Shown in pieces: positions 1-10,340 of a stretch of 64,000 nucleotides of DNA. Positions within the stretch are counted from its first letter, which is position 1, and each line of letters starts with the position of its first letter. The stretch is from Argopecten irradians. Its lineage: Eukaryota; Mollusca; Bivalvia; Pectinida; Pectinidae. Location: positions 9,977,340-10,041,339 of the forward strand of contig NC_091142.1 in NCBI RefSeq assembly GCF_041381155.1. Reading direction: 5' to 3'. The notes beneath the pieces are model-generated. The model was not told the DNA's origin and made no database searches. It saw only the letters and a list, made by a program, of their open reading frames with translations. The translations under genes and the position numbers were made by a program.

Positions 1-654
1 ATATGGAGAGTGACGTCGAGGAACACCCTCAAGATGCTTAAGCTTTTAACGATTTAAAAACAAAAACATTGTTAAGAATACAGTTCTGACTTGGAAAATT
101 TCAGAAGATTGCTTTAAATTACATCACTTAAACACTGTTTGCATATGTATTTACATTTTAGAGATTATATTTAAGAACATGTGATTCAATTTGAAATATA
201 TGCTATGATGCTATCCATTTAAATAACAATGATGCATCGACACGACAATACAGTCACACAAAACTAGCTATTTGATTATGCGACATAAATTCGGTTATTA
301 TCTTTTTATCAAATTAAACAATAACGAATTACAATCAATTTACACTTTAATCAATGTGTTGTTCTTTCAACTGTAACCACTAAGGCAACCATTGCGTAGT
401 TTACCGACGTTTTATATTGATATAGAAATTGTTTTTTACAATCTCTCTATGTTTTACTTTATAAAATTGCAAATGAAAAATATATTTTACGTCACCAAAA
501 CCAAAGAGCGAAACAAGAAATCCATAGTTTTTCACTGTTTTTAGTGGTTTTCTGCACTGGTGCAAAAACTACTGTTTTCGTTACTTTCGTGTATCTCCTT
601 CTTATTTATTGGTCCATTTGCAGAGTAATTAATAAAAGAAATGTTAACAGAATT
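1..654. other. AT-rich intergenic DNA, nothing recognised
   Basis: No open frame of useful length, no splice-bounded coding segment and no recognised repeat is visible here. Confidence 0.5.
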
Positions 655-1128
655 TATAATATATTGTAGGGCAGAGTCTAAAGGTGATACATGAACAAAA
701 TAAAGTACGTCAAGAATTCAATATGGCCGCTATGACTTCACTTCCATTTTAAACTTTTGTCAATATCTCGTTGAGGGCTTGATGGATATCTTTCATTTTT
801 GGATATATTTTGTAGAATTAAAAATGGAAAGAACAACAAAAAATATTAAGATTTTTTTTCTCAGGTTCTAGATGGCCCATTAAAATATATATGCTTATAA
901 TATATATATATCTATATTGTTGATATGATTGACTTTGACCTATTTTCAGGTCAAAGGGACAAAACCTTTGCTGATTTATATGGTTACCATGTTTGATAAT
1001 ATGAATAACCTTGACCTTCATTCAAGGTCCCAGGAGTCAAAAATCTTAAAATCATCAAATGAGTTCTTTTGAGGTTTTAGAATGCCTAACGTCTCCTTGA
1101 CACACTATTTCATGTTGGGCCTCTTGTA
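655..1128 (+). repeat. Degenerate tandem-core (pearl/Helentron-like) element remnant
   Basis: It opens with a 'gtagggcag' block that recurs near 5636 and contains the 'gaccttgaccttcattcaaggtc' type core seen repeatedly at 4.1-5.3 kb. It stops at 'gggcctcttgt' (1117-1127), the 3' terminus shared with the elements ending at 5500 and 57392. There is no coding capacity. An everted pair of AGGTCA half-sites (936-941 and 948-953) lies inside. Assignment to the pearl/Helentron-like class is inference from structure. Confidence 0.5.
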
Positions 1129-1328
1129 GAGTGCTCGCCCCTGTGGGTAGGTTTTTGGGTTCTTTCCCCTGGCCGAGACACACCATACTCTATGAAAGTT
1201 GTAGTTTCTGCTCCTGCTGCTTAGCGCTGAGCATAAAAAGAGGCGGATGACTGACTGGTTCGCCTATTGTCAGTATAATGCGACCAGGTGAGGTATGTTG
1301 CTTGGGTCTTCGGTGGCATGCGTCAATG
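1115..1328 (+). mobile_element. tRNA-derived SINE, degenerate
   Basis: A tRNA-like head ('tagagtgctcgcc' as A box, 'gggttctttcccc' as a weak B box) is followed by the block 'gtcagtataatgcgacc', which I recognise from widespread invertebrate tRNA SINEs, and then 'cggtggcatgc'. The SINE abuts the 3' end of the preceding tandem-core remnant, suggesting insertion at or beside it. The B box has drifted, so activity is unlikely. Confidence 0.6.
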
Positions 1329-1454
1329 ATATACATGTAGCGTTAAAAAAGGTATAAGAGTACCACTATACAAGAAAAATAACAACATTGATCAACCGCA
1401 GCTTTCCAAAACACACCAATTCTTCATACACACAACACACCGCATACATGCTGA

Positions 1455-1690
1455 TATGTTACTACCAGCCATCAACCTATGAGGCTCTGTAGGGAGTTCA
1501 AATCCCATATGGGGTAGTTGCCATGTACTGACTGCTGATCGGTGTTTTTCTCCGGGTTAGCTGGATTTCCTTCACCAACAAACCTGGCACGTTCTTGCTT
1601 GACCTTGTCTGTTAATGGATTATGAACGACCTTGGCCACAATTCCTTGCTGGTGAAAAGCCCGCCAAATTGCCTATTGACAATATCTAGA
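1455..1690 (+). mobile_element. tRNA-derived SINE with conserved bivalve central block
   Basis: The B box is near-canonical ('gggagttcaaatccc', 1495-1509). It is followed by a degenerate copy of the block seen in many bivalve SINEs, with 'ttttctccgggt' and 'accaacaaacctggcacg'. The last part, 'ccttgctggtgaaaagcccgcc', recurs near 6250 at the end of another repeat, so this tail may belong to a different element. No target-site duplication was confirmed. Confidence 0.65.
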
Positions 1691-2721
1691 TTTTTTTAAA
1701 TTCTTATAACTACCCATAGCAATTTAAAAATGTTCAGAATAAAATAAATATGACTATCTGTAGGTTGTCTGATGATTCAACGATCAGACCTTACGCATGT
1801 TTCGAATACAATGTTTGACATTTGTATCCTGGTCCACTGGATCGACTGACCACGCTGTCGGATTTGTTTTCTAATTAGTATCGGACACCGGACAAGTTTG
1901 ACTTTTAAGAATCCTTGACGATTTGAATCCTGTTTCTCATATCAATATGTCACTAGCCTTTATTCGTATTATACAATAACATAAAATGACACGATTTAGA
2001 TATGGATAAGGCTATTAGTTTGGATGGTTGATATGTTAATGCGAGATCGTTTAAAACAAAATCGAAAATGAAAAAGGATACAGCAATTCACCAGATAGTG
2101 CTTTATGTTTATTGTGTCTGGTTCTCTTTGGTATCAGTGCATTTTCAGAGGGTTGCTCTATTGCATGACAGCTGCTTTGTGTCATTCCTCAAATTTTCGA
2201 AAAGGGAGTTTCGTTTGTGTAACATCATACTGGTCTATAGGATTCACCACGCCAGTACACATCATAACATATGAATGGTATCTATCTAACCGCCAGGTTT
2301 CGTGCTGTTGTGTTACTTTGCCCCAGTGTCAGGGACACTTGTTCCATGACGTTTCTCAAGTTTTTAGGAAAATTCTTATACGATCACTTATGTCACTTGG
2401 ATAGCTTTTCCTATGACGTAATTCCAGTACCAAGGATAAAGTCTCCAGGCAAAACAAGAAAACGATATGTTTCCATTTTTTTGGATTTCTTATCGATGTG
2501 TGGCCACATCGCTCCAGACTGTTGAAAGTTGTTCTGTAATATAGTTAATGTATCGAAAGTTATATATTAGTAAGTTGTTTTGTGACATAGCTTTTTCTCT
2601 GAAAATTTTTTTTTTCTGACGACGCTCCAGTTTCGAAAACTAAGACAATTGTTTTTGTTGGATACCTTTAATTTTCAAAAGATAGATATCGTTGCTGTTA
2701 CCAAAACATCTGAAACCAGAC
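1691..2721. other. Intergenic/5' region of the LRR-GPCR gene
   Basis: AT-rich DNA. Short open frames of 60-100 codons at 2068-2525 overlap one another in different frames and have no recognisable motif, so I do not call genes. No convincing TATA box or CpG cluster marks the promoter of the downstream gene. Confidence 0.4.
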
Positions 2722-2947
2722 ATGGCATTCCTATTGTGGGTTTTTACTATGGGTATTGCAGCGGTTTTGAGTGAACAATCAACACAAAGTTGGAACAGTT
2801 CTAATATATCGGTGCCCAAACCGAATGACCACCACAAGATCGCAGATGTAAACGAGGACAAACATTTTGTAGATAATGTTTTCCATATGAAACTCGAGAC
2901 CAGTGGTGCACGAGTAAAACGAAGGATTCATGAGGGATGTCTTAAAG
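2722..2947 (+). CDS. LRR-GPCR exon 1: signal peptide and linker
   Basis: The Met at 2722 is chosen over the in-frame Met at 2692 because a hydrophobic signal peptide (MAFLLWVFTMGIAAVLS) follows it directly. The exon then encodes an Asn/Ser-rich linker with a possible dibasic site (RVKRR) and ends at a donor AAAG|GTAGGA in phase 1. Confidence 0.6.
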
Positions 2948-5900
2948 GTAGGATTATTTTAACACACAAAGTTTACCTGAGTGATAATTGGAATTCAATA
3001 TGTGTAAAGACCAGATCTTCTAAATTATTCAGATTTACTTCAAGGTATCTTTAATTGCTACGTTCTCGTTGAAAATGTTTTTGCTATACGTTTAAGATGT
3101 AAGTAAATAGAAGAAACGTTTTAACATAAATCACACACATGGAAACATTGCGGATACAGGGATACATATTTAGACTTGCGTCTGGAGTCGAACTAGCGAC
3201 TCTTTGATTATAAGTTAAATACTACCATTTGAAACATTGACAATTTTTCTTCACAAATCCACCAAGATCTCTGATCCGATCACTATCGTTTGTCGACCAA
3301 CAGGACTCCCGCCCGACCTTTTTTGACGTTTGTCAGACCATCATGTCACTATCTCAAATCCTTTTGTGGTAACCCTGACCATGCTATCTCCTGTCGGATT
3401 CGTCTGCCATTACCTCGACTATATTTTTACTTTCTTAGATTTCGTTAAACATCGTGTCTCCAATCTTTTAGCAGTTGCTATGGTCATCGGTTTAGAATTT
3501 CAACTATGGTGTCTCTCGCCCCATATATGTTTGCCATTAACCTGGCCATCCCGCTAGGAACATCGGGTCTTCTGTCCCGATTCTTGTTTCCATTACCCCC
3601 GCCCATCAGGGTATTGGATCTAACATCATGTATCCTGTCCCAGTTCGTTTTGTCATTAACCTGGCTTTCAGGGTATTAGCCCAAACATTGTGTCAGATGC
3701 TTTAAAACTATCTATCGATTGATAAACTCATTTCAATTATAAATATATAATGTTCAAAACTTTGTCTCAATCTGAATATGTCAAAATACTTCATACCTAA
3801 TGTTGGTACCATAGTGGTCTGGATACCTGATTACAGGAGATCAACAAGAAATCAAAGATAAGAGATGTCCAGCACCAGGGAAATATCCTCAACTTGTAGA
3901 ATACCGATGTTGTGTTGACTGTCGAGATCTGGAAACACAATCCAAATGTGGTAAATTTATTTTTGTTATCCTTCATTTATATCATTCTTGCGTCATCTGG
4001 CCCGAAGGATCAGGATGTCCTATTGTCATCATGCATCGTCCGTCGTCCTGCGGCGTGCACCGTAAGCAGCCTTCCGTATACTTTTCATCCAAACAACTTT
4101 TCTCAAAAACCGAAAGGCCCAGAGTACTGATATTAGGCCTGTAGCATGCTGGGGTGAAGGGCTTCCAAGTCTGTTCCAATGATTGACCTTGACCTTCATT
4201 CACGGTCGTAGGGGCAAAAAGCCTAAAAAAAATAAACGACTTCTCCTCAAGAACCAAAACGCCCAGGGTACTCATATTGGGCCTGTGGTATGCTGGAACT
4301 AAGGGTTACAGAGTGTGTTAAAATAGATGACTCTGACTTTCGTTCAAGGTCACAGGGGTCAAATAGGCTAAACCTTTAAACGACTTCTTGTGAATAATTA
4401 AGAGGCTTAGAGACCTGATATTTGACCTGTAGCATGTTAGAATGAGGAGCTATCAATTGTTCAAATACATGTGAATGACCTTGACCTTCATTCAAGGTCA
4501 CAGGGGTCAAATAGGCTAAAACCTTTAAAAAAACTTCTCAAGAACCAAAAGGCCTAGGGTACTCATATTGACCTGTTGTATGCTTGGGTGAAGGGCTACC
4601 ACGTTTACTGAAATAAATTACCATGACCTTTATTCACAGTCACAGGGGTAAAAAGGCCTAACATTTTAAACCACTTCTCAAGAACCAAAATGTCCAGTAT
4701 ACTCATATTGGCCCTCCGGTATGCTGGGGCGAAGCGCTACATGTACCAAGGCCAAAGGGGTCAAAATTCGGCCTGTGTGTGTGTGTGCTGGAATGAAAAG
4801 CTGCCAAGTTTGTTCAAATACATGTAAATGACATTGACCTCCATTCAAGGTCACAGGGGTCAAAAGGCTAAAATCTTTACACGACTTCTTGTGAATAACT
4901 AAGAGGCTTAGAGACCTGATATTGGGCCTGTGGCATGCTGGGATGAAGCGCTACCACGTTTACTCAAATAAATTACCATGACCTTCATTCAAGGTCACAG
5001 GGGTAAAAAAGGCTTAACATTTTAAACCACTTCTCAAGAACCAAAATGTCCAGGGTACTCACATTGGCCCTGCGGTATGCTGGGGCGAAGCGCTATGTGT
5101 ACCAAGGCCACAGGGGTCAAATTTGATAAATCCTTTAAACGAATTCTTGTGAATAATTAAGAGGCATAGAGACCTGATATTTGGCCTGTAGCATGCTAGG
5201 ATGAAGGGCTACCAAGTGTTTTCAAATGAATGACCTTAAGATTCATTCAAAGTCACAAGGGTCAAAAAGGCTAAAATCTTTTAACGACTTTTTGTAAATA
5301 ACTAAGAGGCCTAGAGACTGGACATTGGATTTTTAGCATGGTGATGATCAAGGGACTGTCATGCATGGTCTAATTTATGAAATATATCAGTACCTGAACT
5401 TCTTTTGTATTGCCTTAATTGGTTGCCACTACTATATTCTTTGAGATGTTGTATTGTGCCAATAGTCAAATCACCGTAAAGACCCATGAGCCTCTTGTTT
5501 CTTGACATGTTCAGGAGATCAACTCAAATCTTGAAATTATCAAAGATGTCAGCACATTTTTTTTTATTTATTATTAGGGTTTTTCACCAATGATGAAACT
5601 GGAGTCTCTGCCATTTAATTAGTAAATAGTATGTTGTAGGGCAGTGTCTGAGGTTTCATATGAACATGAACCTCATTCAAGGTCATATGGTTCAAAAATC
5701 CTAAAATGTTCAAATCACTTCTTGTAAAGTTCCGAAACGCCTATAAACCTAACATTAGGTCTGTAACATGTCTGTAGCATGCTGACATAAATGGCTACCA
5801 AGTTTGTTAAGATAATTGACCTTAATCTATATCTAATGTCACAGGAGCAAAAAATCCCAAAACTTTCAGATGACTGCTTGTGAAGTTCTAGAAGGCCTAG

Positions 5901-8900
5901 AGACCTAATATCAGCCATGTAACATGCTGAAATAAATGCCTACCAATCTTGTTAATATAATTGATAGTCCCGTAACCAAAATAAATCTAAAATCATCAAA
6001 CGACTTCTTGTGGAGTTCTAGAAGGCATAGAAACCTCATATAAGTTATGTGGCATGCTGGCATCAATGGTTTCCAGTTTTGTGAATATAAATTACCTTGA
6101 TCTTCATTCAAGGTCACCTGTCTCAAAAATCCTTAAACATTTAAACTACTTCTCGTCAAGCCATGAAAGGCCTAGAGACATAAGAGTGGGCCTGTAGCAT
6201 TTTGAGATAGGGGCTTATTAATTTTTTTAATTGGATTACTTTGGCCGATATTCCTTGTTGGTGAAAGGTCCTTCAAATTGTCCGCTGACATATTCTAGTT
6301 AATGATTTTATAGTTTTATTTTTTTATTAATCTATGCATCAAAAGATACTGAAGAGTTGGTAATTTAATATAACAACCCTGGCACATTATCATGAAAAAC
6401 ACCATTCTAATACTTATAAACATATATATATTAATAAGTTACCCAAACTGAATGGGTTATGTATTTAACAAAGTAATAAATCACCTATTATTAAATATTG
6501 ACGACAATATGAAAAAGTTTAAGTCCTGAGATTTCTTTTTCAGAACCTTACAACTGTACGGAGATCCATGCCTGTTCAACATCGCCTCTCCGTGTTCTGC
6601 TGGACCTGAGCGAAAGAAATATTTCCGGTCTCCCACAAGACGTGTTTAACAGTGTACCGGAAGTCACTGATCTCGATCTTTCCGAAAACAACATACACGT
6701 CCTTCCTAACAATGTGTTTTCTAGCATACCGGAAGTCACTGATCTCGATCTGTCCCATAACAGAATACAAGTCCTCCCTAGCAACCTGTTTTATGGGCTC
6801 TATAAACTTCAAAACATTTCTTTGTCTGGTAATGAGTTCACCAATATATCATCTGACGTATTCAGTGGTCTGACAAACCTTAAGTTGCTCTATATTTCTT
6901 CATGTAATGTAGACGTTCTCCCATCCAATATTTTCAATGGTCTTTCAAAACTGAAGACACTTGACTTACAGAAAAACAAAATTACTATACTTCCTCATAA
7001 TGTGTTTAGAGGTCTTTATCAATTAGCACATCTTTATTTAGACAAAAATACAATTTCAGTTCTTCCATCTGATCTTTTCTCTGGGCTATCGAATCTTTAT
7101 TATCTTTCCTTGGGTAGTAATAATGTTTCAGTGCTTCTTCACAGCGTCTTTGGTGACTTGCGTGAACTGAACATTCTAAATTTAGGCTTTAATACGATAT
7201 CCGTTGTTCCGTCTAATGTGTTTTGTAGGCTTACTAAACTTTATCAGTTGTTACTAATGTACAATGAAATAAACGTTCTTCACTATAATTCGTTCCACGG
7301 GCTATCAGGGCTTTACGCTCTTAATTTAGAGGGCAACAACATTGTAACTCTCCCGGCCGATCTTTTTGGTGGATTATCTAATATTAAATTTTTATTACTG
7401 AACAGAAATAACATCACAGTTGTTCCAAATGATCTGTTCCGTGGACTCCACCAGTTGGTGGAGCTCGATTTATCCAATAATCACATAAAAGATATCCCAT
7501 TAGACTTATTTTTAGGACTATCTGCATTAACTTCCCTACATATACATCACAATGAAATATCGTTTCTGCCTTACAAAGTGTTCTGTAAAATGTTTGGTGA
7601 TTACGAACAATATCTGTTTGAGAATTCAACAGTTTCATCTGTTAATTGGTCAAGGGCCATTGAAAAGCTAGACTTGTCTTACAATAAACTGACACATCTA
7701 CCTCGCTTGCCACGAAATCTTTCCCAGTTGAATATCGTTCGTAATAAATTAGAAGTAACAGAACATATGTTTGAGGGCCTATATAACTTAAGGAACTTAT
7801 ATACCGATGTCCCTTTCATGTGTTGTGTTAGACCTCCAACAGTTGAAGAAGCAAATTGCGGAGAGATGCATCGGCCCCTGTGGCAATGTGGATTGTCTGC
7901 TGGTCTGTGTAAGTCAAAAGGGGGAAGCTATTTCATCATGCTATTCCTTGGTAAACTCCACAGTATTAAAAATGTGTCCTTTGATAATCGGATTATGTGC
8001 TTTAGGTGGAAACCTTGCCGTAATAATGTATCGACTGCTCATTGACAAAGGTAACTTAGGAACAAAATACTCTCTATTCACGCTGAACTTAGCTGTGTCG
8101 GATATGCTGATGGGAATCTATCTGTTGATAATAGGAGTAGTTGATATTCATTACGACGGGAAATATGCATGGCATGACCACCAATGGAGAAACAGTAGTT
8201 TATGTACCGCGGCAGGTATATTATCTAGTGTATCCAGCGAGATGTCGACCTTCCTGATTATCATGGTGACGATGGACAGACTTATTGCAGTCATGTTTCC
8301 GCTCTCCCGTCTTTCTCAAGGAAACGTCACATGGAAATGGTCTGTATTTGTGTCAGTGTTATTGTGGATAGTATCAGGGACACTAGCCATCATCCCTGTA
8401 ATCGCTTTACAGTCGTACTTCAAGGATGAATTCTACTCGCAATCAAGTGTTTGTCTCGCTTTGCCCCTGAGATGAAATGAACAGCTTTATATTTCTATTG
8501 ATACTAGTAGGTCAAATGTATATTTGCAAAAGTTTGAGAAAAAGTGGTGCACGCGTCGCCTCTTCACAGAAACGGAGAAGAGAGATAACTGTACCGTGGA
8601 CTCTGTTCTTTGTAGTGGCGACCGATTTCTGTTGCTGGTTTCCAATAGGTGTCATGGGTAGGTGTTCGATTTGTTTCAGTCGCCCCAGATTATATAAAAG
8701 GTAATTCAACCATAGCAATATCGGTTGATGTTTAGTACCGCAAACTATCAATTAACTGTTTGCTGAAAAACAAAAACTGGAATAATGAATACTTTAATAT
8801 TTGATAGAATTATTGTCAGTTTTGCAAATACCTTGACCGACTGTTACGTATGCTGATGATATATGTATATGTATTATGTCCTAGGTGTTGCCTCACGTTT

Positions 8901-9418
8901 TGGAATGGACATCCCAGACACGGTTTATGCCTGGGTAATGGTGTTTGTACTGCCGATCAATGCTGCCATCAATCCGTTACTGTATACTGGTACAGCTATC
9001 TGGAGGAATAGAAAGAAGGTGAGAATTAGTGTACAATACCGAGCTCTGGACACAATTACTGGTATTTAGATAAAGAAAGTGTCGTTGTCTTGGATACCTT
9101 GTTAATACAATTCTAATTTCATAGGAGATAAACCTATGTCTAAAAATTGATAAATAAATGCGATATATTACACGGGAAACAATCGCGATGGATTTGCATA
9201 CTCATATGACTTTCTTTGCCGAGTTAAATCTTTAGTGAAATACACATAATTGACAGTGCTTTTCTCCTATTTTTTTGTATTATTTTCTTTACTGAATTTT
9301 ACAGAAAACACTGCCAATAATTCCACTAGCACCAGAACAAAATCTACCTACTGGGGACAGTACCACTATCGCAGTAGTGATCAGGCAGCATTCATCTAAT
9401 GATAAGAGACACCAGTGA
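2722..9418 (+). CDS. Leucine-rich-repeat GPCR (LGR/relaxin-receptor-like), five exons, frame-disrupted
   Basis: Proposed exons are 2722-2947, 3837-3950, 6544-8657, 8885-9018 and 9305-9418 (stop at 9416-9418). All junctions are GT-AG and phases match. The product would be a plasma-membrane receptor: signal peptide, short Cys-rich segment, about 16 LRRs, Cys-rich hinge, seven TM helices and a short tail. Family members (LGRs, relaxin receptors, mollusc GRL101) signal through G proteins; the ligand here is unknown. TM1-TM5 lie in a different frame from the LRRs, the shift falling between about 7866 and 7925 near C- and A/G-runs. About 20 expected residues are missing before TM5 near 8470, with a second frame change. 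Either this is a young pseudogene or the assembly carries errors. I favour a pseudogene because of the TM5 deletion, but everything else is well preserved. Confidence 0.8.
3290..3700 (+). repeat. Degenerate ~75-bp tandem repeat in GPCR intron 2 or upstream intron
   Basis: Five to six drifting units share 'catcgtgtct', 'ctgtcc', 'ttcgttt', 'gccattaacctggc' and 'agggtatt' in that order. Clearest units lie between about 3440 and 3700. No coding function is apparent. It lies in intron 1 (2948-3836). Confidence 0.5.
3837..3950 (+). CDS. LRR-GPCR exon 2: Cys-rich module
   Basis: The acceptor is 'gattacag' and the donor is TGTG|GTAAAT. It joins in phase with both neighbours (phase 1 to phase 1). 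It encodes about 38 residues with five cysteines, including EYRCCVDCRDLE. I do not see the LDLa (CxxxxxxCDxxxDCxDxSDE) signature of vertebrate relaxin receptors. The module's family is unknown to me. Confidence 0.6.
3995..5500 (+). mobile_element. Pearl/Helentron-like tandem-core element in GPCR intron 2
   Basis: The left part has 'atcgtccgtcgtcc' (about 4037), like the left end of the element at 50.85 kb. The core is about nine degenerate units of about 150 bp built around 'cattcaaggtcacaggggtca', with a higher-order period near 360 bp (compare 4725 and 5085, 'ggggcgaagcgcta'). It ends at 'gagcctcttgttt' (5488-5500). Nothing is encoded, so it would be non-autonomous. Class assignment rests on structure: flanks plus tandem core, as described for bivalve pearl elements and related DINE/Helentron derivatives. 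Confidence 0.6.
5625..6235 (+). repeat. Second, diverged copy of the 'aaggtca'-type tandem core
   Basis: It begins 'gtagggcagtgtctgagg', as at 662. It repeats 'tgtagcatgctg..at', 'cttcttgtgaagttctagaaggc' and 'cattcaaggtca' at roughly 160-190-bp spacing. The 3' terminus of the family is not seen. Instead a block like that at 1620-1690 ('ccttgttggtgaaagg') follows to about 6297. Confidence 0.5.
6544..8657 (+). CDS. LRR-GPCR exon 3: LRR array, hinge and TM1-TM6
   Basis: Up to about 7866 the frame is open and encodes roughly 16 typical 24-residue repeats (LxxLxLxxNxIxxLPxxxFxGL), then 'NLRNLYTDVPFMCCV', the Cys-rich hinge typical of LGRs. In the next frame follow 'EAISSC', TM1 (CPLIIGLCALGGNLAVI), TM2 (LFTLNLAVSDMLMGIYL), TM3 ending in MDRLIAVMFP (the DRY-equivalent), and TM4. 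A third frame gives TM5 (FIFLLILVGQMYI) and TM6 (TDFCCWFPIGVMG). Packing LRRs and six TM helices into one exon differs from the many-exon LRR region of vertebrate LGRs. Confidence 0.8.
8885..9418 (+). CDS. LRR-GPCR exons 4-5: TM7 and C-terminus
   Basis: Exon 4 (8885-9018) encodes TM7 with the signature 'AAINPLLYTGTAIWRN', starting after 'cctag' and ending AAGAAG|GTGAGA in phase 0. Exon 5 (9305-9418) starts after 'tttacag', encodes 37 residues and stops at TGA 9416-9418. Its last 9 to 10 codons are the first unit of the tandem array that follows. Confidence 0.7.
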
Positions 9419-10340
9419 TCAGGCAGCATTCATCTATAGATAAATGACACCGGTGATCGGCAGCGTTCATCTATAGATCATTTACATCAGTGATCAGGCA
9501 GGGTCTATCAAAAGATAATTGACATCAGTGATCAGGCAGCGTTTATCTAAAGATAAGTGACATCAGTGATTAGGCAGCGTCTATCTAAAGATAAGTGACA
9601 TCAGTGATTAGGCAGCGTCTATCTGAAGATAAGTGACATCAGTGATTAGGCAGCGTCTATCTAAAGATAAGTGACATCAGTGATTAGGCAGCGTCTATCT
9701 AAAGATAAGTGACATCAGTGATTAGGCAGCGTCTATCTAAAGATAAGTGACATCAGTGATTAGGCAGCGTCTATCTAAAGATAAGTGACATCAGTGATCA
9801 GGCAGCGTCTATCTAAAGATAAGTGACATCAGTGATTAGGCAGCGTCTATCTAAAGATAAGTGACATCAGTGATCAGGCAGCGTCTATCTAAAGATAAGT
9901 GACATCAGTGATTAGGCAGCGTCTATCTAAAGATAAGTGACATCAGTGATCAGGCAGCGTCTATCTAAAGATAAGCGACATCAGTGAATTCAGACAGTGA
10001 TCAGTAAGCATCTATATATAGATAGTGACATCAGTAATCAGACAGCGCCTATCAATAAATAAGGTACATCAGTAATCAAACGGCGTCCATCTATAGATAA
10101 GTGACAGTGGTGATCAGAAAACGTCTATCTAATAATAAGTACCATCAGTTAATTCAGACAGTATCCATTTATAGATAAGTGACATCATCAGTAATCAGAC
10201 AGTGTCCATCTATGCATAAGTGACATCAGTAATCAGACAGTGTCCATCTATGCATAAGTGACATCAGTAATCAGACAGCGTCTATTAATTGATAAGTGAC
10301 ATTAGTGATCAGAAAGCGTCTATATATTGATAAGTGACAA
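9390..10340 (+). repeat. 38-bp minisatellite, about 25 units, overlapping the GPCR stop codon
   Basis: The consensus unit is 38 bp, containing 'aggcagcgtctatctaaag' followed by 'ataagtgacatcagtgat'. Units between about 9545 and 9975 are almost identical, varying mainly at one C/T position; units outside that core are diverged. The first unit is inside the last coding exon ('gtgatcaggcagcattcatc'). There are no unique spacers, so this is not a CRISPR-like array. Confidence 0.9.

Noticed and set aside
2068-2525. Three overlapping short frames
   Set aside because: They overlap in different frames, with no signal peptide, motif or splice evidence.
9390-10340. CRISPR-like array
   Set aside because: Units are contiguous 38-mers without spacers, in an animal gene context with introns.
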